Positions 1 through 10,322 of a DNA stretch of 64,000 nt are shown in pieces. The position numbers and the translations under genes were made by a program. The notes beneath the pieces are model-generated. The model was not told the origin of the DNA. It did not search any database and was given only the letters and a program-made list of their open reading frames with translations. Source of the stretch: Colletotrichum lupini (lineage: Eukaryota > Ascomycota > Sordariomycetes > Glomerellales > Glomerellaceae); the NCBI RefSeq assembly GCF_023278565.1, contig NC_064672.1, positions 6,758,001 through 6,822,000 on the forward strand, in the 5' to 3' direction. How positions within the stretch are numbered: position 1 is the first letter of the stretch; each line of letters begins with the position of its first letter.

Positions 1-298
1 CGGCACTAGCGGACGTGATAATTTTGCAGTTGGGTGCTAGAGCGCTCAAGAGACCCTTGTCGAACGGCTCGTACGGCGGTGTGCCCATGCGGATGATGAA
101 GGCATCGATGGGGCCGTTCTTCTCGATCTCCTCTGGCAGCATGGCTATCGTTTCCTTGCGGTCTGTTGCTTCGAGAACGGAATAGTCGAACTCGGTCTTG
201 AAGTCGGCGAGGTAGTCGTCGCCGACATATTTTGGAGTGCCGAGTGCCACGACTCGGGGCTTCCTTGAGCCCAAGTCATCTGTCCGAGCTGGTGCCAT
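1..298 (-). CDS. D-isomer-specific 2-hydroxyacid dehydrogenase, N-terminal part (cut by window edge)
   Basis: Reading leftward from the ATG at 298-296, one open frame of 99 codons runs off the window start. The protein opens with a short polar leader, then a strand of the form RVVALGTPKYVGDDYL, then a segment ending IDAFIIRMGTPPYEPFD and a core strand CKIITSASA. This order resembles the N-terminal lid domain of fungal D-2-hydroxyacid dehydrogenases of the glyoxylate-reductase/D-mandelate-dehydrogenase type, NAD(P)H-dependent enzymes that interconvert 2-oxoacids and D-2-hydroxyacids. The Rossmann fold and the catalytic Arg/Glu/His lie outside the window, so substrate and cofactor cannot be judged. 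It is transcribed away from the racemase at 1047, about 750 bp distant. Family is fairly sure; substrate unknown. Confidence 0.8.
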   Translation of the reverse strand, partial: MAPARTDDLGSRKPRVVALGTPKYVGDDYLADFKTEFDYSVLEATDRKETIAMLPEEIEKNGPIDAFIIRMGTPPYEPFDKGLLSALAPNCKIITSASA

Positions 299-1046
299 GA
301 TTCTGTGCAAAATATCTTCTTCTCAACGACAGAGCAAGGGTTGTGGTATGATAGCAGGCTGTTGGATATAATTCAATAGTAATCGCGGGGTATATGGATG
401 TCGGGAGAAAGAAATACGCAGGGTGTCAGACAAGCAGCCGACTGAAAAAGACATGTCATTTAGCCGCAACATCGCCGGCTGCTTTTGAAATAACATTGAA
501 AAGGTGCCCGAATCATCCCACAATTACCGGAATTGTTGCCCGTCAGTGACAAACAGAAATACATCAGCTATCACATTCCGCCGACAAATCAACTCAACTC
601 TTACGCCCGGCTTTTTTCCGGTGCGGATCCGAATCACGGAGGGGCTTCTACAGTGGTCGGATTCTCCCGAACCGCAGGGGACCCCACTCGGGAGGACCCG
701 AATCCGGGGAGACCTTGGCTTTTTTGTCTCGACAACTTTCTCTCCTTCAAGTTGATCAGTTTACGTACGAACTGCGGGGTAACCACAAACCACTTCCAAT
801 TGGGTGATTGTGCGGCTAATCGTTTGGAGAGCATATCAGAAAACCCCCCATGGGTGAACCAACTGTTATCGATGATGTCCATGTAGTTGCTGATGGTTTC
901 GATAAGCATCGGTAACTCAAGAGCCTTTCTTCGGCAGTCTCAGACGCGGCGTCTGCTTAAAGAAAGACGCTTTTGTCACTAGAACAAGAATATCCGAAGA
1001 GCTCGTCAACCACGTGAACTTCCGAGTACTGAGATTATACTTCAAC
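299..1046. other. Divergent intergenic region with CGG/CCG motifs
   Basis: This 748-bp spacer separates the leftward dehydrogenase from the rightward racemase and should hold both promoters. No gene is supported: the open frames here overlap one another and match no family I know. Between about 620 and 710 there is a cluster of CGG/CCG triplets, including the palindrome CGGATCCG at 624-631 and CGG-N6-CCG at 658-669. These are possible Zn2Cys6-factor sites, but the evidence is only the motif. Confidence 0.4.
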
Positions 1047-1860
1047 ATGGCTCAAGCTACACAAAGTCTGTCACCGCTTGGTTTCATTGCCATAGAGGTG
1101 AATATACACCGACCACCGGGTGATCCCTACAACAAGCGCACCTGGCCGTTTCCTCTCATCCGTGAAATGGCAGAAGGGTCAAAAGTTTCGCAGGTCGTCA
1201 CGTCTTCTAGCTATGACTCTACATTCATAGACCGTTTTGTGGATGCGGGACTGCGTTTAGCGGCTAGAGGTTGCGTGGGCATCATCACTAGTTGCGGGTT
1301 CCTTGCACTAGCCCAAGCCGAGTGAGTATAATGCCGAACATCATTTGCCATTAACTCAACTCCAAGGAGAAACCCAAAGTCTGATTTGTGAATATGTTAG
1401 ACTCACCGCAAGGTTGCCCATCCCGATCGCCACGTCGTCGCTAGCCCAACTGCCCTCAATACTACCTCTGCTTCCGCCTGGCAAGAGTGTGGGAGTTCTC
1501 ACTTATGATGAGTCAAGACTAGGCTCCCAGCACCTTGCAAGCTTTGTGCCCGAACAGGCACTTTCCAAGGTAGTTATCCGCGGAGTGCCTCCCGACGGTC
1601 ATTTGAGGGGCACAATTGGAAGGGGCGCCCCTTATGTCCATGCAGACATTGAGGCAGAGCTCGTCGCCGTTGCCAAAAGCTTTGTTGCTAGTCGGCCTGA
1701 CATCAGGATTCTAGTACTTGAATGCACCAATATGCCCCCTTTCTCGGAGGCAATATTCAGAGCACTAGATGGCAAGATTCCTGTTTATGATGTGTACACC
1801 ATGGGCCAGTGGTTTTACTCTGGGTTAGTGAGACCAACGCCAGTTTATTGGCATGGTTAG
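1047..1860 (+). CDS. Asp/Glu/hydantoin racemase-family protein
   Basis: Two exons, 1047-1321 and 1380-1860, encode 251 residues. The intron has a GTGAGT donor at 1322 and an AAAG acceptor ending at 1379; the nearer AG at 1366 would shift the frame into a stop, so the later one is chosen. The start is the ATG at 1047, the first ATG in frame. The protein has the two-cysteine layout of the Asp/Glu racemase superfamily: Cys83 in GIITSCGF and Cys207 in LVLECTN, each after a hydrophobic strand, in two similar halves. These cysteines act as the two acid/base residues in cofactor-independent racemases and related maleate isomerases and arylmalonate decarboxylases. Cytosolic; no signal peptide. The substrate cannot be inferred. 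Neighbours are a D-2-hydroxyacid dehydrogenase and a class II aldolase, hinting at small chiral-acid metabolism. Confidence 0.82.
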
Positions 1861-2072
1861 CAACATCTGCAATGATGTCAGAGTCGAAGCCTTTATGATG
1901 ACTATATGAACGCAATTGGATCACAGTCGAGTCCGTTTCAGCTTGGCATCTCTTTGTTTACCCTAGTTTAAATGATTAGTTCTCCAGTAATCACCACACT
2001 ATTGTGAGTGCGAATGGATGTTGACTTTTCTTCTCTCCCGTGTTTACTAAACACGTCTATTCCCATGCAGTC

Positions 2073-3118
2073 TCATAATAAAAAGTCGCCTCCTGACTCC
2101 TTCAAAATCAACTGATACTCTGGTACAAACTGCATATACATGACTTCCGGTGTACCCGTGCCATCCTTTGTGTACTGCGCCTCCTCTTCGCCGACAAACG
2201 TCTTCTTCAGTCCACCGGCAGCACCGTTGGTTCCAGGAGCAACAGCCTGCTCAACAAGGAACTGAGCCTGGCAACAACGTTCAAGCGCGATAAAGAACGC
2301 AGCTGCCTCAGCCACCGTCCCACCGGCGGTGAGTAGTCCGTGGTTTTGGAGGATGATGTTCTTGTTGGTGGGGCCGAGGGCTTCGGCGATATGCTCGCCC
2401 TCTTCCTTTGCCAGTACGACGCCACCGAATCCTTCGTAGACAGAGAGGTCGTTGTAGAACATGCATGAGTCTTTTTGATGGCATAATTAGAACTGCATCT
2501 CTCCACAGTAGTGCGCGATGAGGTCGGGAGTTGTGGCTTACCTTGGTTAAGCATGTCGATCGGACGTCCGAAAGTGCTCCACGCCCGGCCGTAGGGGCTG
2601 TGCATGTGGCAGGCGGCGTTGATATCCGGCCTTCTCTTGTGGAGAACGGAGTGAATGGTGAAGCCGGCGGTATTTACCGGCTTGTCTGCACCGCCAATGC
2701 GGTTGCCATCCTCATCGATGTGAACCATGTCCGACACCTTTAGCACGCCAAAATGCACTCCATACGGGTTGATCCAGAACGTGTCCGGTCTAATGGGGTC
2801 TTACAGGAATTCTCAGCATAGTCCTCGCCTGTTTGTATTGATAGTAAAGAGGAAAAGGGAAGAAAGCATACCTCGTAGACTGATGTGCCCACTGCTTCCA
2901 TCAGAAAATCCCAATTTGGCAAAGATGCGAAACGCGGCTGCCATCTGTTCCAGCTGCCATTTTCGGGCGGCTTCTTTGGATTCGGGAACCGGGATCTGGT
3001 GTAGGCGCTTGACCTTGCCGCCACCCGCCTTGCCCGAGTCCAGCGCCGAACCGAGCGGCGTCGGCACCGGTGGTGCTTGTGCGGGTGTGGGTGCCGTAAC
3101 GGTTGTGGTGGTTGACAT
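2073..3118 (-). CDS. Class II aldolase/adducin-family protein
   Basis: Three exons on the minus strand, 3118-2872, 2799-2542 and 2470-2073, give 300 residues. Both introns (2800-2871, 2471-2541) have clean GT-AG ends and both are bridged by a GAC codon split after its first base. The start is the ATG at 3118; codons upstream contain no ATG. After a Thr/Pro-rich leader, residues about 45-290 show the fold signature: GSSGHISLRD (74-83), the metal pair His147/His149 in ACHMHSPYGRAW, and His212 in ILQNHGLLTAGGT. In this family three histidines bind a divalent metal, usually Zn, supporting retro-aldol cleavage or decarboxylation. Fungal members of this length are mostly uncharacterised; adducin-like members may lack aldolase activity, but here all three histidines are kept. 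Convergent with the racemase. Substrate unknown. Confidence 0.87.
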
Positions 3119-3659
3119 GGTGGGCGATGTGGTAGGTAACGCTCTCGACTGCAATGTGCCTTCAAAGAAGGGGAGGTGGTTTTCCTCGGCTGTGTCTTCT
3201 GATCAAACCCTCGTCCTCTCGCGATGTGACCTTGAAAGAATGAGAAAGTCGAGTAAGTGAGCGCTCAGTGCAATACCAAATGGCGGTTACTCCGCATGAG
3301 GTGATGGAGAAGAGCGGATAAGCACAACAGCAATGTCGCCATCACTCGGAAACCTCCGACCCTGGCGGTTGGGGACGGTTCATGCCCGACTAAGGCCGCT
3401 CCTTGCTTCCGATCCACCTTTCGGCAAGATGGCGAGCTGCCGGCGCCTCCACCGCCCCATATCCGAAGCCACTAAACGAATCGCAGTGACATCTTAGCAG
3501 TAGTCTCCGGCGTAAGCCGGACGACGTAGTCGATGACCTCGGTCATGCTTGCTAGAGTAAGTCATCTGACGGCTGTTAGTAACTTATCTCACAGTAGGAA
3601 GGTTTGCTAGTTAGAGTAATTGTTTTCGTAATGCTCTCGGGAAGAACCATGAGGCCTAA
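3119..3659. other. Intergenic, upstream of the aldolase gene
   Basis: Normal-composition sequence containing the promoter of the leftward aldolase-family gene. I see no gene in it. Composition turns abruptly AT-rich at the retroelement edge at 3660; the five bases before it, CCTAA (3655-3659), are the left target-site duplication. Confidence 0.5.
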
Positions 3660-3836
3660 TGTCACGTAATAGGGATAGTAATCGCACCTTATAAAGTGCC
3701 CGTCACGTGCTAAATCACGTATCTATCTTAGATATCGTATATATAGACCTTTTCCTTTTGTTTATTTCTACTTTAATAGTTAAGCTACTTTTATTATACT
3801 CTATATACTTATTATTACGTACTATAACTTATAATA
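3660..3836 (+). repeat. 5' LTR of the 3660-6801 element
   Basis: 177 bp, beginning TGTCACGTAATAGGG. It matches 6625-6801 along its whole length, and the differences are C/T or G/A transitions. Its left half is nearly unmutated and its right half is heavily changed. Confidence 0.93.
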
Positions 3837-6624
3837 ATTATAAGCTTAGTTCTTAATTAAGACCTTATACGCGCTATAAGTAAGGGTATTAAAGTTTAAA
3901 AGTACGTCGACTTAGATACTCTAAATTTTAATATATTCCTTAACCCCTTTATAGTACTTATTTTACTTTTAAAATTTAGATAATTAGTTATAATTTATAA
4001 TAAAAAAAAACTACAAGCTTACTAAGCCCGTTATAAAGTATTTAAGAATAACTAAAGAAACTAGGAAATCCTCCGCTAGTAGCTTTTAAATATAACTCTT
4101 AATACGAACCTTTTAACTTCTTTAAATATAAATAACTTATAGAACTAAGCTAAGTTTCTTTTTATAAAGCTAGTTATATTATTTACTTTACGTAAATAAA
4201 TCTATTCTTATACTATATTTATAAAAAAGATTTATATACTCAAGAGTATTTAGAAATAATAAGAGCTTAATACTAAATATAAATAACTTATAGTTTATAA
4301 ACGTAATATTATTAATATATATATTAAAATCCTTACTTAGTAATTAATAAAATTAATTAACGCTATATTATATAAATACGTATTTTAAAAAGCTATTAAA
4401 AACGGTACTAAGTTTAGTATATAGCGAATTATTAAATATTTAAAATAGGAATTTATGCCCCCTAAATTAGTAATAAGGAATACGGTTTAAAAGGAGTATT
4501 AATAAGCCCTTAATAAAGCGAGGATTAGAATTAACCCTTAATATTAATATAAGGAGTAATAATCTATTTACCTCCGAGTTAAAATATATAATATTTTAGA
4601 AATTAATAAAAAAATCGCCGTATTTAACTTCTTAGTTATAGTTAAGTTTAGACTTAACCCTATATAGGGCTAATATATATATAAAACCTTTAGCGAATTA
4701 ATAGCCTTCGGAACGTATATAAGGACCCTCGAGGAGATTATATATATATTTAGTTTAGTAACTTAAGACGTATATACTAAACGATCTTTAGGTTAAGGAG
4801 GGGCTTATTTTACTTTTATTAAACGCTCTAACTTAATTAACAATATAAATAATAAAAATAATATTATATATTTTTATAATTACGTATATTTATAGCGCCC
4901 TATAGCGTATTAAAAATTAAAATAGGTACTTATAAGCTAAAACGCTAATAAGTTATTAATATAAATACTAAGGAGCTATATAAAAGAAGTCCTTATTATT
5001 ATTAAATTAAATAAGTAGAAATTATTTTATAATAAGCTTAAGAAAGCTAGTTAGCTAAGGAACGATAGAACCCCTAAAAAACCTAGGTTTTTAAAAAGAT
5101 CCTCTAACTAACTTATAGCGAGCTTATTAATAAACTAGGACGAGGGCTACGTAATTACTATACTTATAAAGAGTTAAGACTTAAAAATAAACGTAATTTT
5201 TAGTACTTTTATAAGTAATACTTACCCCCTTTCTTAGAATATAATAATAAATAGCTATAAAGTAATATATTTAATTAATAATAAGAGCCTATTTAAACCC
5301 AAGAGTTACGTATTATTAAGTAATAAAGACTATATTAAATTAAGAACTATTATATTACTTATTATTATACGTAGTACTTATATTATAAAGGGCGTCCTAA
5401 ACGGACTTAAAGGAAAGGGAACTTACGATTTAAAGCTCTAAAACGTTACTTATATTAAGGGATTTTATATTAATATAGTCTTAGAGACTTTACTAAATAA
5501 AAGCGTACTTTAATACTACGGTCTAGATTATATTTTATAATAGGGAACGCTTTATAAAAGTACTATTAAAAAATAGCTTATTTAAAAAAATAATTTAGTT
5601 TTCTTTGAATATAAGCTTTTTAATCCTATCCTTTTTTTATAAACTTTAAGTATATTTTATAAAGCCTAGTTAGTATTATATTATTAATTAGCTATAGAAA
5701 ATTCTATTATTTATATTAATATACTTATAAGAGGTTTAATAGCGCGCTCTTTTAGTACTTTAAAATAAGTTATTTCGGACCTAATACTCTTTATTAATTA
5801 CTATATAAAACTCGAAGTATATATATTAAACCTTTATTATAAGTTAAGTATAAAGTATATATATTATCCAAAGCTAAAATAGTAGTTTTAAAAGGACTAC
5901 CTTTAAAAAGAGCTTTATAACTATAGTATTATATATACTAAGATCTCTTTTATTTCGAACTATTTTTTAGTAAACGATAATATATATTTATAGCTTTTAA
6001 TAAATATAATAAGTAGCTTAGGGGGTTCTTTTTAAGGACTAAAATAGAGGAGGAAGTGCTTTTTATATTATAGAGCCTTAAAGTAGCGATTCGTTATTAA
6101 AAAAGGACTCTAATTTACTTTTTTAAAAATAATAATAAGACCGCTCTCCTAACTATAAACGTTAAATACGTATATAAGAAGTATTATAAAAATTGCGCGA
6201 AACTTATTATTATTTTTAAATATATTAAATATTTATATTTAGAATAAAATTAGTAAACGATTCGACGGCGCAAGCGCGCGCGCGTAGTAAACGGGGGTAC
6301 TTATAGTAATTATAAGAGATTAAAAGGAGGAAGAAAAATAATAGCTAGGCGACGCTACGAGAATTTAGATATATATAAGGCGGCTAGGTAGCCTCGCCCT
6401 TGGTAATTTATATACTAAAAGTAGTAAAATACGCGCTATTCTGAGTTAGGATTCTATTTATTTTAAATAAAGGGATATATTTATAATAAACGTAGTTTAA
6501 AAGACGCGTATCCCTTGCGCTTATTTTTCCTTTATTTATATTTAACTAAATTAGGCCTTTATAAGGGTATTTAGAGATTCTATTTTGGGTATAATAGCTC
6601 CTTAGTAATAGTAATTAGGGGGTA

Positions 6625-6801
6625 TATTACGTAATAGGGATAGTAATCGCACTTTATAAAGTGCTTATTATGTGCTAAATCACGTATTTATTTTAGATAT
6701 CGTATATATAGACCTTTTCCTTTTATCTATTTCCATTTTAATAGTTAAGCCACTTTTACTATACTCCGTATGCCCATTGCTGCGTGCCATAACTCGTGAC
6801 A
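6625..6801 (+). repeat. 3' LTR of the 3660-6801 element
   Basis: 177 bp, ending ACTCGTGACA, followed directly by the CCTAA duplication. Its right half keeps C and G where the 5' copy has T and A; its left half is the more mutated one. Confidence 0.93.
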
Positions 6802-7103
6802 CCTAACTCTATGCTAGCGTTTTCCCCCGAAGTCATCGTGTGACCCAACTCGACTATCCGCACAGATGATTGTTGGTTACTAGATTTCCTCGATGTTTAA
6901 TAATACATGAATCTATAAGTTTGCCTCTAAATTATAACTCTCTACTACAGGCTAGTTCTATCTAAGCCTTGCTTGTCTTCCTACTATACCCGAATATCAA
7001 CCTTATCGCATCACTCTTATCTTGATCTCTTCCTACTCAGCCATTCTCATCAAGGGATCTTCTTGGTCTTTGAACAACAACTGATTCACAAACCAACACC
7101 ATC
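6802..7103. other. Upstream region of the 7104 gene
   Basis: About 300 bp of normal composition between the retroelement and the ATG at 7104. It is CT-rich close to the start codon (about 7000-7090), as is common for fungal 5' leaders. No gene and no clear TATA box are seen. Confidence 0.45.
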
Positions 7104-8633
7104 ATGTCTACCAGCCTTCTATCCACGCACCGGTCAGGTCCTCCGGGCCATCCGGGACCCGACGCCAACTACGTCGACGCCGACACCCTCCGAACGACCT
7201 TTGCGCTCGCAATGTCCGCCATGTACAAGGCCGAGGTGCCCCTCTACGGCGACCTCATCCAAATCGTCCAAACCATCAACAGAGATGCCCAGTCCAGGCA
7301 ACGCCACGGCCTCGGACACGGCTCGAGCTCCGCAACAATGGAAGCCAGCATCGAGCGCCTAGCCCTCGAACGGCACGGCGCAATCCGCCTCGGCACCCCG
7401 CAAGAACTCCACACCGTCCGCCGCATCTTCGCCCTCCTCGGCATGCACCCCGTCGGCTACTACGACCTCTCCGTGGCCGGCCTGCCCATGCACGCGACCT
7501 GCTTCCGCCCGACGTCGCCGCACTCCCTGGAACGCAACCCCTTTCGCGTCTTCACAACGCTCCTCCGGCCCGAGCTGCTCAAGTCTGGCTCGGCGCGAGC
7601 CGTTGCCTTAAACCTCCTTGCAAAGCGCGATATCTTTAGTGATGCCCTGTTGGAGCTTCTGAGCATAGCTGAGACTTGTCAGGACGGTCGCCTGACACCA
7701 GAGCAAGGGGAGCGGTTCGTGGTGGAGGCGATTCGCACGTTTAGCTGGCAGCCCCTCGCGGCGGCTACGCACGAAGAGTATGCCCTCTTACGGAGCGAGC
7801 ATCCCATCTTGGCGGATATCGCGTGTTTCCGCTCGTCGCACATTAACCACCTCACGCCGAGAGCCCTGGATATCAATGCCGCGCAAGCGGCCATGCTTGC
7901 CGCGGGTATGGCTGTTAAGAGCCGTATCGAGGGCCCGCCGGTGCGCAAGTGCCCAATCTTGTTGCGTCAGACGAGTTTCCTTGCGCTACAGGAGGGTATT
8001 CGCTTTGCTATTTCGGGAAGAGACGAGTTTGTGGATGGTTTCCATAAGGCTCGGTTTGGTGAGATTGAGGAGAGGGGAGCTGCTGTTACGCCTGCAGGCA
8101 GAAAGCTCTATGACGAACTATTGGAGGAAGCAATGGCAATAGTACAGAAAGAGGGGGAATCTTCTGATGCGAAGTTGGTGGACGAGACATTTGCAAAGGT
8201 CTTTGAAAAGTTCCCCGATGACTGGGACGAGCTGCGGCGGCAAGGGCTCGTTTACTCGGACTATCGATGCGCAGAAAACGCCAAAGAGAAGCTGCACAGC
8301 TTGGAAGATATCGATACAGCAGACCCGGCTTCTCTCTTGGATCGGCTCGTCTCCGAGGGTGTGCTCGAAGCGGTGCCCATCACGTACGAAGACTTCTTAC
8401 CCTTTTCGGCTGCCGGCATCTTCCAGTCGAATATCCAGGCCGGGGCTAGCCCAAGCAAACCTACGATAGGAGAGGATGAGTCGACGCGGCCCGATGTAGA
8501 TGGCTACGAGAAGGCTTTGGCGAGAGGTATCCTCGACGCAAACGACTTGTATGCGCAAGCGCAGATGAAGAGCTTGCAGACCTGCGCGGAAGAGCTTGGT
8601 TTGAGTATGGACATGATTCCACGGCTTTACTAA
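7104..8633 (+). CDS. 2-oxoadipate dioxygenase/decarboxylase family protein (HglS/YdcJ-like, DUF1338)
   Basis: A single exon encodes 509 residues; the start is the ATG at 7104. The layout matches the DUF1338/HglS family, iron(II) enzymes that convert 2-oxoadipate to D-2-hydroxyglutarate with loss of CO2 in lysine breakdown. Conserved positions are visible: ERHGAIRLGT near residues 90-98 (His91 and Arg95), FRSSHINHLTPR at 242-253 (His246) and LLRQTSFLALQE at 286-297 (Glu297). By analogy with the bacterial enzyme these would be the two metal histidines, the substrate arginine and the metal glutamate; that mapping is from memory of the family. No signal peptide, so probably cytosolic. The gene is intact although RIP-altered DNA lies on both sides, with only about 300 bp of spacer upstream. 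Exact substrate in fungi is an inference. Confidence 0.85.
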   Translation: MSTSLLSTHRSGPPGHPGPDANYVDADTLRTTFALAMSAMYKAEVPLYGDLIQIVQTINRDAQSRQRHGLGHGSSSATMEASIERLALERHGAIRLGTPQELHTVRRIFALLGMHPVGYYDLSVAGLPMHATCFRPTSPHSLERNPFRVFTTLLRPELLKSGSARAVALNLLAKRDIFSDALLELLSIAETCQDGRLTPEQGERFVVEAIRTFSWQPLAAATHEEYALLRSEHPILADIACFRSSHINHLTPRALDINAAQAAMLAAGMAVKSRIEGPPVRKCPILLRQTSFLALQEGIRFAISGRDEFVDGFHKARFGEIEERGAAVTPAGRKLYDELLEEAMAIVQKEGESSDAKLVDETFAKVFEKFPDDWDELRRQGLVYSDYRCAENAKEKLHSLEDIDTADPASLLDRLVSEGVLEAVPITYEDFLPFSAAGIFQSNIQAGASPSKPTIGEDESTRPDVDGYEKALARGILDANDLYAQAQMKSLQTCAEELGLSMDMIPRLY

Positions 8634-10005
8634 TGCCTGGGAGCAGGATTCCAGGTAGACACGTAGAGAATTTGCTCATGCTTTTTTTTCTGCCAGGATG
8701 TTTGGCTTGCATTTCATCCCAATGATTGGAAAGATTTTTGATATTTGTTGTAAGCTTATTAGCCGAGGCGCCGGGAGGGAAACCCGTCTACAGCGGACGT
8801 ACACGCTCCTACCCCCGTGCCCACGGCCAGTCCTCGTCCTCCCGAACCTACCTACGCCGCGCAGAGATACTAAAGATATTACTACGGCCTCCTTTAAATA
8901 GATAGTTACGGGGCTTCTACCCTCTAACCTCATAGTCTACTTTAATAAGTTAATATTTAATAAAGGGTTAGTAAGCTACGGGTATATAATATACCGTAGC
9001 CCCGTGGTTATTATAAAAGGCTCTAGCCGCCTTAAGGAGCTTATTAAAGTCTTTAATACCGAGGCTAAAAGTACTTAATAGGGCCTATAATAAGCTCTAT
9101 TTATTACTACCTCTACCCCTACCCCTATTTATATTTATTTTAATAATACTTCTATCCTTAATTTTATTTTAAATTATAATAGCCCTTTAGTTAGCTCGTA
9201 AGCGGCTATATTAAAAACTATTAATACTTAATAAATAAGGAATATTAAATACTACTAGTCCCCCGGGTATATTAGGATTCTTAAAAACGAGTTAATAAAT
9301 AGGCTTACTAAATAGGGCGCGGCTTATATACTACTTAGTTTATTATTACTAACCTTTTATATTAGTTTAGTAAGAATTACTTAAGTACGAGCTTATAAAT
9401 AATATTAATAATAATAAAAAGAGTCTAAGTAAACGCTTAAGTTTAAGTATATTAAAACTACTATAGCCCTTAAATACCTCTTAAAATTAGACTTATTACG
9501 TCCTCTTTTATATTACTTCCTCGCTATATAATCTAGTTATAACTATTTTTATTCTTATCATAAATAGTTTAGTTATAAAAGCGATTTTAAATATAATTAT
9601 AAAAAAAAGTTATTACTAATTTACGTAATATATTATTTAAAGAATTACTAGACCTAGGCTTAGTAACTAATTACTAATACTAAAGGGGACCTAGGTCCTT
9701 TACCCCCTTTAATAAGTTAGGCTAAAGCTTATTAATATATTTTAATACGAGATTTAATAACGTTTAAAAAGTTTAAACGAGTAATATACTATTATAAGGC
9801 TTATTCTTTTTAAAAATAACGAGCCCGAGGTAACTTATTTTTATATTTTATTATATACTTATTAATAATTTTTAAACTACGGCTCTACTTTACCCCCTTT
9901 TTTTATACCTAGATTTCTTAAATAATTCGAGATAGTATAAGAAAATATAAAAATACTCTCGTAAGTAATTTTTATTTATAAAAGAAGTTTTTAATAATAG
10001 TTAAG
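8634..10005. other. RIP-altered AT-rich DNA left of the Mutator-like element
   Basis: From about 8850 the sequence becomes AT-rich, CpA/TpG almost vanish and all frames carry stops. The first 200 bases after the stop at 8633 are normal composition and hold the 3' end of the 7104 gene. I recognise no coding remnant in 8850-10005. It is probably an older repeat into which the transposon at 10006 inserted, but I find no terminal repeats to define it. Confidence 0.5.
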
Positions 10006-10062
10006 TACTATTTATAAAGAACCCGGCTATTTTGACTGTATCGTTTGGCTATTTTAACTATA
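10006..10062 (+). repeat. Left terminal inverted repeat of the MULE
   Basis: 57 bp starting TACTATTTATAAAGAACCC. It pairs with 12798-12854 on the opposite strand with one transition near its inner end. Confidence 0.92.
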
Positions 10063-10322
10063 CGCTACTGTTAGAAAATTTCTACTAGCCGCTATAGCCC
10101 GCCTCGAGTGTTAGTAAGTGGTAGAAATTTTTTATTACTTACCCACTTCTACTTCTACTTCTACTACGTACCGTTAATTAAACTTAGTAGATTTCTACCT
10201 ACCTACTTACGACTAATTAATCTTAACTAAACTATTACTACTACTACTGCGCCGCTACCGCTACCGCTACTATTACTAACGTTATAATACCTCTCGAATT
10301 ACTAATTAAAAATCCTAATAGC

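Larger units (their letters stand above)
3660..6801 (+). mobile_element. RIP-decayed LTR retrotransposon, Copia-like, internally short
   Basis: Two direct repeats of 177 bp bound the element (3660-3836 and 6625-6801), and identical CCTAA pentamers flank it at 3655-3659 and 6802-6806, so both ends are fixed. The LTR should begin TG and end CA; RIP has changed these to TA in the inner copies. A G-rich tract just before 6625 fits a polypurine tract. The 2.8-kb interior has stops in every frame. One frame at about 5290-5640 still shows a degenerate stretch resembling the protease/pre-integrase region of fungal Copia polyproteins (for example TYIIKGVLNGLKGKGTYD). I do not see an RT or RNase H segment, so the copy is probably internally deleted or non-autonomous. 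Copia assignment is tentative; LTR structure is firm. Confidence 0.9.

Noticed and set aside
3119..3154. Start of the aldolase-family protein upstream of the ATG at 3118
   Set aside because: The in-frame upstream codon at 3154 is TTG, not ATG; the first ATG is at 3118.
10000..10024. Target duplication for the MULE at TACTATTTATA
   Set aside because: The matching sequence on the right is inverted, so it belongs to the terminal repeat and not to a direct duplication.
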